IMG/VR virus record: IMGVR_UViG_3300006350_000027
Span: 1 to 22,726 of that record
Direction: 5' to 3' (one strand)
DNA from: a virus
Length of the DNA stretch: 22,726 bases
Below the pieces are notes generated by a model that searched no databases, was not told where the DNA came from, and worked only from the letters and a program-made list of their open reading frames with translations. Made by a program: the position numbers and the translations under genes. Below, piece after piece: positions 12,523 through 18,290 of this stretch (position 1 is the first letter of the stretch; each line of letters opens with the position of its first letter).

Positions 12523-12701
12523 AAAAACTCCGATATGTAATAATCAACAGTAACCTCTAACTTTGCGGCTTTGGATTCTAAGTCCTCTGTGATTTGTTTG
12601 TTCTGTTCCTCCCTGAGATAGTACTCAAAGATTGATTGTTCTGAATTAGTCATGTAAGATTTAATTGCATTGAGTAGTGTGTCGATCTCTTTATCATTCA
12701 T
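12519..12701 (-). CDS. Hypothetical helical protein (60 aa)
   Basis: A 60-residue helical protein beginning MNDKEIDTLLNAIKSYMTNS, rich in Glu and Lys, with a likely coiled coil (EEQNKQITEDLESKAAKLEV). The inner ATG at 12701 is chosen because it overlaps the metallopeptidase stop by 8 bases, with AGGAG upstream; the frame from 12779 would overlap that gene deeply. Function is unknown. Confidence 0.6.
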   Translation of the reverse strand: MNDKEIDTLLNAIKSYMTNSEQSIFEYYLREEQNKQITEDLESKAAKLEVTVDYYISEFL

Positions 12702-13143
12702 CGCCAAGCCAATCTCCTTTTGTATCATAGATGTAATCGACATAATATGGCCATTCATTATCGAAAGCCTCGATTTCATGCGGTTGTACTGAGTAATCTA
12801 AGTCATGTACTCTAATACCATCCCATGTAACTCTACCTGATCGGTTCTTGAGTTGTCCTTTTACCCATTGTCTTAAATGTATTAACTCATGTATGAGTGT
12901 AATAGCATATACAGTAGGATTCAAGTTTGATTGAATATCAATCGTGAAGTCACGTGGCCTGTGTATATCCCCAAAGTCAAGGTCAATATCACAAAATCCA
13001 AATGCACATTCACGTTTTAAGCCACGATGCTGTATATTAAGGAATAGTTTGTGACGTGGTAGATACTTAGTTATAAACCAGTCAACAATATCCTTACAGG
13101 TTGTTGTGCTATAACCATATCCGCAAGTTTGTAAATGATACAT
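12694..13143 (-). CDS. Small zinc metallopeptidase-like protein (HELIH)
   Basis: A 149-residue protein. ITLIHELIHLRQWVKGQL has a HExxH zinc motif (H85-E86-L87-I88-H89), followed by PHEIEAFDNEW (121-131), where a Glu is a likely third ligand. This is a compact gluzincin/SprT-like layout that I recall from marine phages. The ATG at 13143 is preferred to an in-frame TTG at 13164. It overlaps the end of a small membrane ORF by 73 bases. Substrate is unknown; cleavage of a host or phage protein is the likely role. Confidence 0.7.
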   Translation of the reverse strand: MYHLQTCGYGYSTTTCKDIVDWFITKYLPRHKLFLNIQHRGLKRECAFGFCDIDLDFGDIHRPRDFTIDIQSNLNPTVYAITLIHELIHLRQWVKGQLKNRSGRVTWDGIRVHDLDYSVQPHEIEAFDNEWPYYVDYIYDTKGDWLGDE

Positions 13144-13211
13144 GAGCCCCAATGTAAAAACCAAATAAAAGAACTGATAAAAATTAACTTCTCTTTAGAA
13201 GTCATATTCAT
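13071..13211 (-). CDS. Small membrane protein overlapping the peptidase gene (46 aa)
   Basis: A 46-codon ORF, MNMTSKEKLIFISSFIWFLH and onward, with one membrane span (about 9-28). It starts in an ATGA overlap with the preceding gene, which supports translation, but its last 73 bases share sequence with the start of the metallopeptidase in another frame. Function is unknown. Confidence 0.5.
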   Translation of the reverse strand: MNMTSKEKLIFISSFIWFLHWGSCIIYKLADMVIAQQPVRILLTGL

Positions 13212-13417
13212 AATAGAACACCCTCCTTACCATCTACGTTAATAAAACTCTTACGTGCTATCTCAGGGATATACTCATAAAAGTTTGTGTACATAGAATC
13301 ATAATCAAAGTACTCATCCATTTTAGATGCTATGGTAGAAACTTCATCCTCAGTTAGGCCTGGATAAAATTGTCTTACAACTTCATTCAAGTTGATTGTG
13401 ATGATTGAATCGTTCAT
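13208..13417 (-). CDS. Hypothetical acidic protein (69 aa)
   Basis: A 69-residue acidic protein, MNDSIITINLNEVVRQFYPG then LTEDEVSTIASKMDEYFDYD. It is probably helical after a first strand. It is the first gene of the operon 13417-11576. A TATACT box sits exactly 6 bases before the ATG, leaving almost no leader. The family is not recognised. Confidence 0.65.
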   Translation of the reverse strand: MNDSIITINLNEVVRQFYPGLTEDEVSTIASKMDEYFDYDSMYTNFYEYIPEIARKSFINVDGKEGVLL

Positions 13418-13423
13418 AATAAT

Positions 13424-13429
13424 AGTATA
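13424..13429 (-). promoter_or_regulatory. -10 box giving a possible leaderless mRNA
   Basis: The minus strand reads TATACT, then six bases (ATTATT), then ATG. The expected start of transcription coincides with the start codon. The -35 region is weak. Confidence 0.45.
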
Positions 13430-13470
13430 TCAAATAAAATGAATAAGTGCGAGTACTGTTTTACCTTTAG

Positions 13471-13719
13471 TTACATAAATGATGTGAGTCTGTGTGGTCT
13501 ATTCTCACAAAATGAAAATGATTTTACACACCATCCTAATTTCTCTGTTATCTTCTCAACAAGTAATTCTTCGGCCTCTTCCATATCCTTAGTGTCCACC
13601 CACCATACACCGAGTGCATTATCAATTATAAACTGTTGCTCATCTTCGGGAAGTGTTCCCATGCTATCTTCAAAATCAAGTTCAAGTGCTTCAAGAATGA
13701 CGTGCATAGTGTTCTCCAT
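13471..13719 (-). CDS. Hypothetical protein, ALGV family (82 aa)
   Basis: An 82-residue acidic protein. FIIDNALGVWWVDTKD followed by ELLVEKITEKLGWCVKSFSF matches IRDLALGVYEADNDDDLLDE...ITATTGYDIENIYYE of the protein at 14895-15086, so the two are paralogues of a small cyanophage family of unknown function. The ATG directly follows a stop codon of an upstream broken small ORF. Confidence 0.7.
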   Translation of the reverse strand: MENTMHVILEALELDFEDSMGTLPEDEQQFIIDNALGVWWVDTKDMEEAEELLVEKITEKLGWCVKSFSFCENRPHRLTSFM

Positions 13720-13816
13720 TTAATGTTGATTAAGGGCAGTTAGTTGGTGGCGAATTGCATTACTAACATTTAATAATAATATTGCGTGGTAATCTTCTAA
13801 TAAACTGACTTGTCAT
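13720..13816 (-). pseudogene. Small ORF apparently broken by a +1 shift
   Basis: A 30-codon frame ending in TAA directly before the next ATG encodes SLLEDYHAILLLNVSNAI and a further helix. It reads as real protein but has no start codon. The only nearby ATG (13814-13816) is out of frame by exactly one base, and in its own frame it gives only 17 residues. This is either a frameshifted gene, a recoding site or a sequencing indel. Confidence 0.4.
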
Positions 13817-13879
13817 TTATTAGTGGGGACTTACACCTCCTCAGTTGAGCAATGTGACCTAATTAACCCTTATATGATT

Positions 13880-13885
13880 ATTATA
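13880..13885 (-). promoter_or_regulatory. Promoter -10 box upstream of the broken ORF
   Basis: The minus strand reads TATAAT. The 60-base leader to the ATG at 13816 contains the strong ribosome-site-like GAGGAGGT (about 13838-13845), but this is too far (about 22 bases) to serve that ATG. Confidence 0.5.
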
Positions 13886-13899
13886 ACAGATACGGATGC

Positions 13900-14193
13900 C
13901 TATTGTTGGCTCTGTGTGACACTTTGTGAACTGTTCATATCTTCAACCAATTTATCCACACATTCACTATAATGCGTAAATCCATCATCCCACTCCATAG
14001 TGGGTTGTTTTGCCTTCTTCTTTTCTAACTCATCATAATACTTATCAACAGTTCCCTCTAGTTCCTTGAAAATGGTATCAACTTCTTCGATATATTCTGA
14101 GTCTGCATACTTAACAGATTTCTCAAGTGAACATAGAATAACACCGATTTGACCTTCGGTTAAGGTAAGATTGTGTAAAGTGTTTAAAGACAT
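13900..14193 (-). CDS. Conserved small cyanophage protein (97 aa)
   Basis: A 97-residue helical protein. LTLTEGQIGVILCSLEKSVK (about 9-28) then DTIFKELEGTVDKYYDELEK resembles a family I recall from cyanophages. The C-terminus VTQSQQ runs into the recurring GTGTCACAC element. It has its own promoter (TATAAT at 14219-14224) and a leader without a strong ribosome site. Function is unknown. Confidence 0.65.
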   Translation of the reverse strand: MSLNTLHNLTLTEGQIGVILCSLEKSVKYADSEYIEEVDTIFKELEGTVDKYYDELEKKKAKQPTMEWDDGFTHYSECVDKLVEDMNSSQSVTQSQQ

Positions 14194-14218
14194 AATTTTA
14201 GTGTTTTGGGGCCTTACT

Positions 14219-14224
14219 ATTATA
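14219..14224 (-). promoter_or_regulatory. Promoter -10 box
   Basis: The minus strand reads TATAAT, about 25 bases before the ATG at 14193; the -35 region is not convincing. Confidence 0.5.
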
Positions 14225-14275
14225 CCTGAGACAAGTTAGAGGGCAGCCACAGGCGATTCTGAGAGGAGCAGTTTG

Positions 14276-14289
14276 GTATCATATGATAC
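14276..14289. repeat. Perfect 14-base palindrome after an operon end
   Basis: GTATCATATGATAC lies two bases behind the stop at 14292, at the end of the operon 15948-14292. No U-run follows. It may be an RNA-stabilising hairpin or a protein-binding site. Confidence 0.55.
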
Positions 14290-14291
14290 AA

Positions 14292-14501
14292 TTAGAGTGG
14301 ATAGTCTATTTGAACTGGTATGAAGTCATCATACTCATATTTGTACCCAATTACTCTAACATCCTCAAATTGATCAGTATTTTCATCTACTGTACATACA
14401 TGAGCATTGAGATATGCCTGTATCTCTTCTGCTAAGTGTAGTGGGTTGATCTCAGCATCAGGTGTTGCTTCGAGTCTGACTTGAAAAGTTGCTGTTTTCA
14501 T
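14292..14501 (-). CDS. Hypothetical protein (69 aa)
   Basis: A 69-residue protein, MKTATFQVRLEATPDAEINP then LHLAEEIQAYLNAHV and a strand-rich end. The strand-helix-strand layout (QVRLEA...EEIQAYL...VRVIGYKYEY) is that of small ferredoxin-like or DpnD-like folds. The ATGA overlap with the preceding gene supports the start. Function is unknown. Confidence 0.65.
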   Translation of the reverse strand: MKTATFQVRLEATPDAEINPLHLAEEIQAYLNAHVCTVDENTDQFEDVRVIGYKYEYDDFIPVQIDYPL

Positions 14502-14746
14502 TTGTATTTGTAAATCCTATCTACATTTTTGATTAGGTCAAAATCTGACTTAGGGTTCTTGTCTGCATCCCAAGCCAATGTAAATGCTTTTGCATATACT
14601 AAATTTAATAACACTTCTTCTCTGTCTGGTAGTTCACTAGGGTTGCTACAATTTAATCGTGACTCAACCATCATTTCACTCTCTCCTTCTAAGTGTGTAA
14701 CAAGTGCTGTAAGTTCAAGATCGTCAAGTTCTATTGTGTGTTTCAT
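14498..14746 (-). CDS. Hypothetical protein (82 aa)
   Basis: An 82-residue acidic helical protein from the ATG at 14746: MKHTIELDDLELTALVTHLE then SEMMVESRLN and a C-terminal helix. The longer frame from 14773 is rejected because 14746 forms an ATGA overlap with the preceding gene. The family is not recognised. Confidence 0.65.
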   Translation of the reverse strand: MKHTIELDDLELTALVTHLEGESEMMVESRLNCSNPSELPDREEVLLNLVYAKAFTLAWDADKNPKSDFDLIKNVDRIYKYK

Positions 14747-14898
14747 TTTCCAAATTCTAATAGTTTTGTACATCTGCTTTGAAGTTCATTGATATAATCA
14801 ATGTCCTCTTTATCTAAGTTTGCATTATCAATGTAATAACTACAAAGATAATGAACTGTGGATAGATCATAGTCCGATAGGAATAGTGCTGATTTCAT
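14743..14898 (-). CDS. Hypothetical acidic protein (51 aa)
   Basis: A 51-residue protein, MKSALFLSDYDLSTVHYLCS then YYIDNANLDKEDIDYINELQ. ATGA overlaps at both ends place it in the coupled operon. Function is unknown. Confidence 0.65.
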   Translation of the reverse strand: MKSALFLSDYDLSTVHYLCSYYIDNANLDKEDIDYINELQSRCTKLLEFGK

Positions 14899-15086
14899 TT
14901 TAGTTGAATCTCATAATAAATGTTTTCAATGTCGTAACCAGTTGTTGCTGTAATTTCATCAAGTAGGTCATCATCATTATCTGCTTCATATACACCGAGT
15001 GCAAGATCACGAATTTCTATCTCTTCATCATACGTGAGTTTAGAATCGTCAAAGTGAAACTCAATGTCTGTTACATTGTAAATCAT
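14895..15086 (-). CDS. ALGV-family acidic protein (63 aa)
   Basis: A 63-residue acidic protein. IRDLALGVYEADNDDDLLDE followed by ITATTGYDIENIYYE matches the 13471-13719 protein, and I recall the pattern VTDIEF...ALG...D..DDL.D.IT..TG from many cyanophages. ATGA overlaps lie at both ends. Function is unknown. Confidence 0.75.
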   Translation of the reverse strand: MIYNVTDIEFHFDDSKLTYDEEIEIRDLALGVYEADNDDDLLDEITATTGYDIENIYYEIQLK

Positions 15087-15286
15087 TTTACTACGTAAGT
15101 GGGTTCATCATCAAATTGATGGGGTTTACCCTTAGTGTGATAGAATCTCTCATCAAGTTCAAGGTCTTCAATAACAGCATTGCAAGCTGTCTTTAAGTCC
15201 TCTTCATCAATTTCAAAATCTGCAAACTCTACTACTTCATATATTTTGTTGTATAGGTAGTAAAGTTGATCGTCATTAGTTCTCAT
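15083..15286 (-). CDS. Hypothetical acidic protein (67 aa)
   Basis: A 67-residue protein, MRTNDDQLYYLYNKIYEVVE then FEIDEEDLKTACNAVIEDLE, helical and acidic. ATGA overlaps at both ends tie it into the operon. The family is not recognised. Confidence 0.65.
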   Translation of the reverse strand: MRTNDDQLYYLYNKIYEVVEFADFEIDEEDLKTACNAVIEDLELDERFYHTKGKPHQFDDEPTYVVK

Positions 15287-15468
15287 AGTTGTGTCTCCAG
15301 TTCAATGTTTTCTGTTAGTTCATCATCAAATAGTCTCAATGAAAGTTCTGAGTTGGATACGTCATAACCTTCTCTGTTCATAGCAATTTCGATAATGTTC
15401 CATATCTTGTGAAGTTCATCATCCTCTAAGAATGTTTGAACCGCATAGTAGTGTTCTGAATCACTCAT
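15283..15468 (-). CDS. Hypothetical acidic protein (61 aa)
   Basis: A 61-residue acidic protein from the ATG at 15468: MSDSEHYYAVQTFLEDDELH then KIWNIIEIAMNREGYDV. An ATG nine bases earlier (15477) is also possible: it sits only 3 bases after AGGAGG, which is too close, whereas 15468 is 12 bases away, so the start is uncertain. Overlapping ends place it in the coupled operon. Confidence 0.6.
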   Translation of the reverse strand: MSDSEHYYAVQTFLEDDELHKIWNIIEIAMNREGYDVSNSELSLRLFDDELTENIELETQL

Positions 15469-15658
15469 AATAACCATTTTCCTCCTCTTCTTCTTCTATC
15501 TCTGCAGCCGCCATAGCAAAAAAGTCTCTAATAGTCATGTCTGGATATTGAAGTTGATAGGATACCAACGCACTCATTTGCATATGACGACTTTCTTGCA
15601 TTATGAGTTGTTCCATTAGTCTGTCTGCATCCCATTGTAGTGATTTCTGTTCGTTCAT
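15461..15658 (-). CDS. Hypothetical protein with poly-Glu tail (65 aa)
   Basis: A 65-residue helical protein, MNEQKSLQWDADRLMEQLIM, then SYQLQYPDMTIRDFFAMAAA and a run of seven Glu with one Ile break. The Glu codons also form the AGGAGG ribosome site for the next gene. Function is unknown. Confidence 0.65.
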   Translation of the reverse strand: MNEQKSLQWDADRLMEQLIMQESRHMQMSALVSYQLQYPDMTIRDFFAMAAAEIEEEEEENGYYE

Positions 15659-15660
15659 GA

Positions 15661-15948
15661 TTACTCTCCTACAAATTTGTAATTGTACTCTTCAAGAAGT
15701 ATATCTCTTACTCTTTCTCTATCAAGAGAATCTCCATCCCCCCATGTGCAATTTTCGATAGAGTCATTACTACACATTGATAGGTAGTTCTCTGTTGCTC
15801 TTAAAATATCAAACTTTGTAAGTGGTTGCTTTGTCTCTCTACTCATCATAGGATAGAGTGGGTCATCCTGACCATAGAATGAATCAACATAGTTCACAAA
15901 ATTTGTAAGTTCATCATTGAGTGCTGTACTTGATTTTCCTGAGTTCAT
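15661..15948 (-). CDS. Conserved phage protein with WGDGDSLDRERVRDILLE motif (95 aa)
   Basis: A 95-residue protein. VDSFYGQDDPLYPMM (about 21-35) and WGDGDSLDRERVRDILLE (about 69-86) match a family I recall from cyanophages and pelagiphages. The acidic, helical layout gives no enzyme clue. It heads the operon 15948-14292, with an AGAGG site and the recurring promoter leader upstream. Confidence 0.75.
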   Translation of the reverse strand: MNSGKSSTALNDELTNFVNYVDSFYGQDDPLYPMMSRETKQPLTKFDILRATENYLSMCSNDSIENCTWGDGDSLDRERVRDILLEEYNYKFVGE

Positions 15949-15974
15949 AAGTAACCTCTTTTGTGTATATACTA

Positions 15975-15980
15975 ATTATA
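15975..15980 (-). promoter_or_regulatory. Promoter -10 box nested in an upstream stop codon
   Basis: The minus strand reads TATAAT, its TAA being the stop codon of the gene at 15976-16266. TAGTATATACACAAAAGAGG follows, the recurring leader. It starts the operon 15948-14292 with no terminator in between. Confidence 0.7.
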
Positions 15981-16266
15981 GCAAGTCTAAGTCCTTACGT
16001 ACGTGTGTAGTAGACACTTTATCAACTGGTTCAAAGGGCTTGCGTTTTGAATCTATGTACAGTACATTATCAACTAACTCATCAAACAACTCAGGGTCAT
16101 ACTGACCTATTTTTCCCTTTAGTTCATCTAAGTCATAAGAATTGAACTCTTCCTGTAGTTTATTCATACCTAAGTTCACAAGTTCATCAACACTCATACT
16201 ATCTACTACAATTTCAATATACTGAGTGATAAGGTCATCACGTTGTTGCTGAGTTAGTTTAGTCAT
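15976..16266 (-). CDS. Conserved acidic protein, paralogue of 7535-7804 (96 aa)
   Basis: A 96-residue acidic helical protein. TQYIEIVVDSMSVDELVNLG then YDLDELKGKIGQYDPELFDE shares its layout with the 7535-7804 protein. The family is common in cyanophages, without known function. It is the last gene of the operon starting at 17782; its start overlaps the previous gene as ATGA. Confidence 0.7.
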   Translation of the reverse strand: MTKLTQQQRDDLITQYIEIVVDSMSVDELVNLGMNKLQEEFNSYDLDELKGKIGQYDPELFDELVDNVLYIDSKRKPFEPVDKVSTTHVRKDLDLL

Positions 16267-16436
16267 TTGCTTAATCCGTAAAAGTTTACAAGTGTGTTTT
16301 CAACTGTATCTAATTGTTCTATGGTTAGATTGTTAAAGATTACATCCATTATATCATATATGTTGTTATTATCCTCTTCCATAAGGTCACAACAACATTT
16401 ATATAATTTTGCTTCTCTTTCTTTTAATGGACTCAT
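16263..16436 (-). CDS. Hypothetical protein with CCC motif (57 aa)
   Basis: A 57-residue protein, MSPLKEREAKLYKCCCDLME, then NNNIYDIMDVIFNNLTIEQL. Three adjacent Cys (14-16) are unusual. ATGA overlaps at both ends support it. Function is unknown. Confidence 0.65.
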   Translation of the reverse strand: MSPLKEREAKLYKCCCDLMEEDNNNIYDIMDVIFNNLTIEQLDTVENTLVNFYGLSK

Positions 16437-16651
16437 ACTAATACTCCTGATAATGTTAATTGTTGTTCGGGAATCTCTTGTTCCTTGATCTCTACAGTTT
16501 CGTAGTCAAACTCTTCCCAATCGAAGTCTTTGTAATCATAACCCTCTTCTGCTTCATACTTGGCCTCTTCCATACTCTCGGCCATAACAGTAAAGTATTC
16601 CATTTTGGTGCATTTGCGAGTCACATAGAACTCATGTAATTGTGGTTTCAT
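16433..16651 (-). CDS. DpnD/PcfM-like small protein (72 aa)
   Basis: A 72-residue protein. EFYVTRKCTKMEYFTVMAES followed by MEEAKYEAEEG and a late DYETVEIKEQEI reproduces the strand-strand-helix-strand layout of DpnD/PcfM-type phage and plasmid proteins ('V.a.s.eeA...a..g....E..ei'). The protein at 17034-17255 has the same layout. Function is unknown. Confidence 0.65.
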   Translation of the reverse strand: MKPQLHEFYVTRKCTKMEYFTVMAESMEEAKYEAEEGYDYKDFDWEEFDYETVEIKEQEIPEQQLTLSGVLV

Positions 16652-16654
16652 TGT

Positions 16655-16855
16655 TTAATCCTCCAATTTGTTAATGTACAACCATTTGTAACTATCATCT
16701 TCTACTCCATCACATAGGTATTCACTCATAATACTTTGTGCATCCCTATGTCTTTTTACCTGTAAATCCAACATTTCTCCCTCTAATAGGGTCTTGAATC
16801 TCTGAACATAATGATCACTCATGATCTCTACATTTTCTTGTATACTTTTATTCAT
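16655..16855 (-). CDS. Hypothetical helical protein (66 aa)
   Basis: A 66-residue helical protein from the ATG at 16855: MNKSIQENVEIMSDHYVQRF then LLEGEMLDLQVKRHRDAQSI. This start overlaps the preceding stop as ATGA, so it is preferred to 16870. The family is not recognised. Confidence 0.65.
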   Translation of the reverse strand: MNKSIQENVEIMSDHYVQRFKTLLEGEMLDLQVKRHRDAQSIMSEYLCDGVEDDSYKWLYINKLED

Positions 16856-17034
16856 TGTGCTATCTCCCAAGCTTCATTGTGCATAAGATTAACTAAGTAT
16901 TCAATTTTAGGTTTATGATTTACACCAAATTCATCAACAGCACATTTTATGATTATGTCTTCTCCAACTTTTCTTTCAAGTTCTGTTAGAACTAATTGCA
17001 TAATTGCAAGGTTTCTATCTCTGTTATGAATCAT
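16852..17034 (-). CDS. Hypothetical helical protein (60 aa)
   Basis: A 60-residue protein, MIHNRDRNLAIMQLVLTELE then KVGEDIIIKCAVDEFGVNHK. It is probably a helical bundle. Its ATG overlaps the previous stop as TAATG and its end overlaps the next gene as ATGA. Function is unknown. Confidence 0.65.
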   Translation of the reverse strand: MIHNRDRNLAIMQLVLTELERKVGEDIIIKCAVDEFGVNHKPKIEYLVNLMHNEAWEIAQ

Positions 17035-17255
17035 TAGTACTTTCCTCCTGTATTGTTAATGTCTATGAAACTGTCTTCTTTCTCTTCATTGATTGAACAA
17101 AACTCAAAATCATAGAACATATCATCCATATCATACTCACTATCTGGATAATGACCTCTATTGTATAGAGATAGTGCTTCTTCTTCGGTTTCTGCTTCAA
17201 TACGAATGTTCGCATAACCAGTAAACTTTTCTTCAATAATAAATGTTTTCATAAT
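17034..17255 (-). CDS. DpnD/PcfM-like small protein (73 aa)
   Basis: A 73-residue acidic protein from the ATG at 17255: MKTFIIEEKFTGYANIRIEA, then TEEEALSLYNRGHYPDSEYD and a late YDFEFCSINEE. It has the same strand-strand-helix layout as 16433-16651, and the two are probably distant paralogues. The frame from 17288 would overlap the previous gene and is not needed. Function is unknown. Confidence 0.65.
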   Translation of the reverse strand: MMKTFIIEEKFTGYANIRIEAETEEEALSLYNRGHYPDSEYDMDDMFYDFEFCSINEEKEDSFIDINNTGGKY

Positions 17256-17257
17256 AA

Positions 17258-17782
17258 TTATCTCAAGTAAAGGTAACCACCAGCCCAACCCACATTGTTA
17301 GGGTCAAGTAAGAATCTTAATTGATTAGAGTCTTGGAATGTAAATCTAACGTGCTTTGCAGGCTTATTCCATGATGCAGCCTTGTAAACATCCCCTGTTT
17401 TTTTATCAACAAAACAATGAACTGAACCATCACGATATCCAGCCTTTGTATTGTAATACTCGGATGCTTCACGATAGTCTTGCTGAACTATCTTATAATA
17501 TTTTCTACCTTCATAAATCTTGAATCTCATTAGGTTAGCAGTTCCATATTCAATCTCTTTGAGTTGCTGATTAGCATAGTCAGATAAAGATTTGTCTCCC
17601 TTACCATTATAACGTACTGAGTTATACTTTAATTGTCTTATATGATTTCTCTTGTAATTCTCTGTAATTGCTTCTGCGTAACTAATTGTATAATCCTTAA
17701 CAAATAGTCTGGTTGTTGTTAATGTATCTCTATAATCTGGCTTTTTCTTGTCCTTGATAAAACTGTGAATTGAAGTAGTCAT
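17258..17782 (-). CDS. Conserved phage protein with SVHCFVDKKTGDVYKAASW motif (174 aa)
   Basis: A 174-residue protein and the first gene of the operon 17782-15976. GRKYYKIVQQD (about 92-102), GSVHCFVDKKTGDVYKAASW (119-138), PAKHVRF and the C-terminal WAGGYLYLR are signatures of a phage family found across many tailed phages, whose function is not known to me. The basic N-terminal half is less conserved. The start has AAAGAG upstream after an extended -10 promoter. Confidence 0.75.
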   Translation of the reverse strand: MTTSIHSFIKDKKKPDYRDTLTTTRLFVKDYTISYAEAITENYKRNHIRQLKYNSVRYNGKGDKSLSDYANQQLKEIEYGTANLMRFKIYEGRKYYKIVQQDYREASEYYNTKAGYRDGSVHCFVDKKTGDVYKAASWNKPAKHVRFTFQDSNQLRFLLDPNNVGWAGGYLYLR

Positions 17783-17812
17783 TGAGTTACTCTTTGTGTT
17801 TGTTATGTACTT

Positions 17813-17818
17813 ATATTA
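17813..17818 (-). promoter_or_regulatory. Extended -10 promoter
   Basis: The minus strand reads TTGC-TAATAT and then AAGTACATAACAAACACAAA, a variant of the recurring leader. It drives the operon 17782-15976, directly behind a terminator. Confidence 0.6.
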
Positions 17819-17823
17819 GCAAT

Positions 17824-17848
17824 AAAAAAACCCCCTGTAAAGGGGGCC
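17824..17848 (-). terminator. Rho-independent terminator
   Basis: On the minus strand, the stem CCCCC-TTTACA-GGGGG is followed by seven Ts. It ends the unit of the 37-residue gene just before the next promoter. Confidence 0.9.
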
Positions 17849-17870
17849 TTGTTCCACTTATTTAACTGGC

Positions 17871-17984
17871 CTATAGGTCGGTTCCTCCTGTTTCAGTTAC
17901 CTCTACAATATCATCAAGAACTGAGAGAATCTCATTTCCTGTAGATGCGTTATCGAGTAGGAACTCAGCGAAAGTTTGAGACAT
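17871..17984 (-). CDS. Small conserved cyanophage protein (37 aa)
   Basis: A 37-residue acidic peptide, MSQTFAEFLLDNASTGNEIL then SVLDDIVEVTETGG. The AEFLL.NA.TG.EIL pattern recurs in cyanophages as far as I recall. It lies between the unexplained stretch at 17985-18290 and a strong terminator. No ribosome site is obvious. Function is unknown. Confidence 0.6.
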   Translation of the reverse strand: MSQTFAEFLLDNASTGNEILSVLDDIVEVTETGGTDL

Positions 17985-18151
17985 AATAAAATAGTCAGGT
18001 TTACAAAAAGGTGTGGTATGCTCAAGAGGTGCTTCACTCAACTTTGACCTTCCTAACCAAAAATGGATGTATAGGTGTGAGTACTAAGTCATACCACGAG
18101 GGTGTTGAAAAGGTGCTTAAGTTCGAATTAAAGGAAGTTACTTTAAATCCT

Positions 18152-18194
18152 ATCGGTCTCTGCAGCCGTTCTAAGATCGGTCTCTGCAGCCGTT
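18152..18194. repeat. Tandem repeat, two 19-base copies with 24-base period
   Basis: ATCGGTCTCTGCAGCCGTT occurs at 18152-18170 and again, identically, at 18176-18194, with CTAAG between. The period is a multiple of three, so a frame crossing it repeats the same eight codons. Confidence 0.85.
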
Positions 18195-18209
18195 AGGCAA
18201 ACTCAACAT
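18171..18209 (-). CDS. Possible 12-residue leader peptide
   Basis: MLSLPNGCRDRS is preceded by AAGGTGG close to the ATG and lies about 35 bases after a TATAAT promoter. Its last codons are the first copy of the tandem repeat. It is very short, so this is speculative. Confidence 0.2.
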   Translation of the reverse strand: MLSLPNGCRDRS

Positions 18210-18246
18210 AGTCCACCTTGAAAGTCTTATCCTTCTCAACAACTGT

Positions 18247-18274
18247 ATTATAGCAGTTTTACATCATAGTACAA
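18247..18274 (-). promoter_or_regulatory. Sigma70-like promoter
   Basis: On the minus strand, TTGTAC (18269-18274), a 16-base spacer ending in TGC and TATAAT (18247-18252). The transcript would cross the tandem repeat and reach the 37-residue gene with a leader of about 255 bases. Confidence 0.6.
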
Positions 18275-18290
18275 TATCGGATGTGACAGT

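Larger units (their letters stand above)
17985..18290. other. Unassigned stretch with tandem repeat
   Basis: No minus-strand gene longer than 12 codons is supportable here. It holds a promoter (18247-18274), a 24-base tandem repeat (18152-18194) and an inverted pair GTGGTATG/CATACCAC (near 18013 and 18102). A plus-strand GTG-started frame of 61 codons crosses it (18011-18196) but has little support. On the minus strand, VVEKDKTFKVDYVEFA followed by a stop reads like a gene end without a start. Confidence 0.5.

Noticed and set aside
18011-18196. Plus-strand GTG-started ORF of 61 codons
   Set aside because: It is not overlapped by a minus gene, so it is not a simple shadow, but it has a GTG start, no promoter and no recognised family, and its end is just the translated tandem repeat. 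Mentioned under the orphan stretch only.
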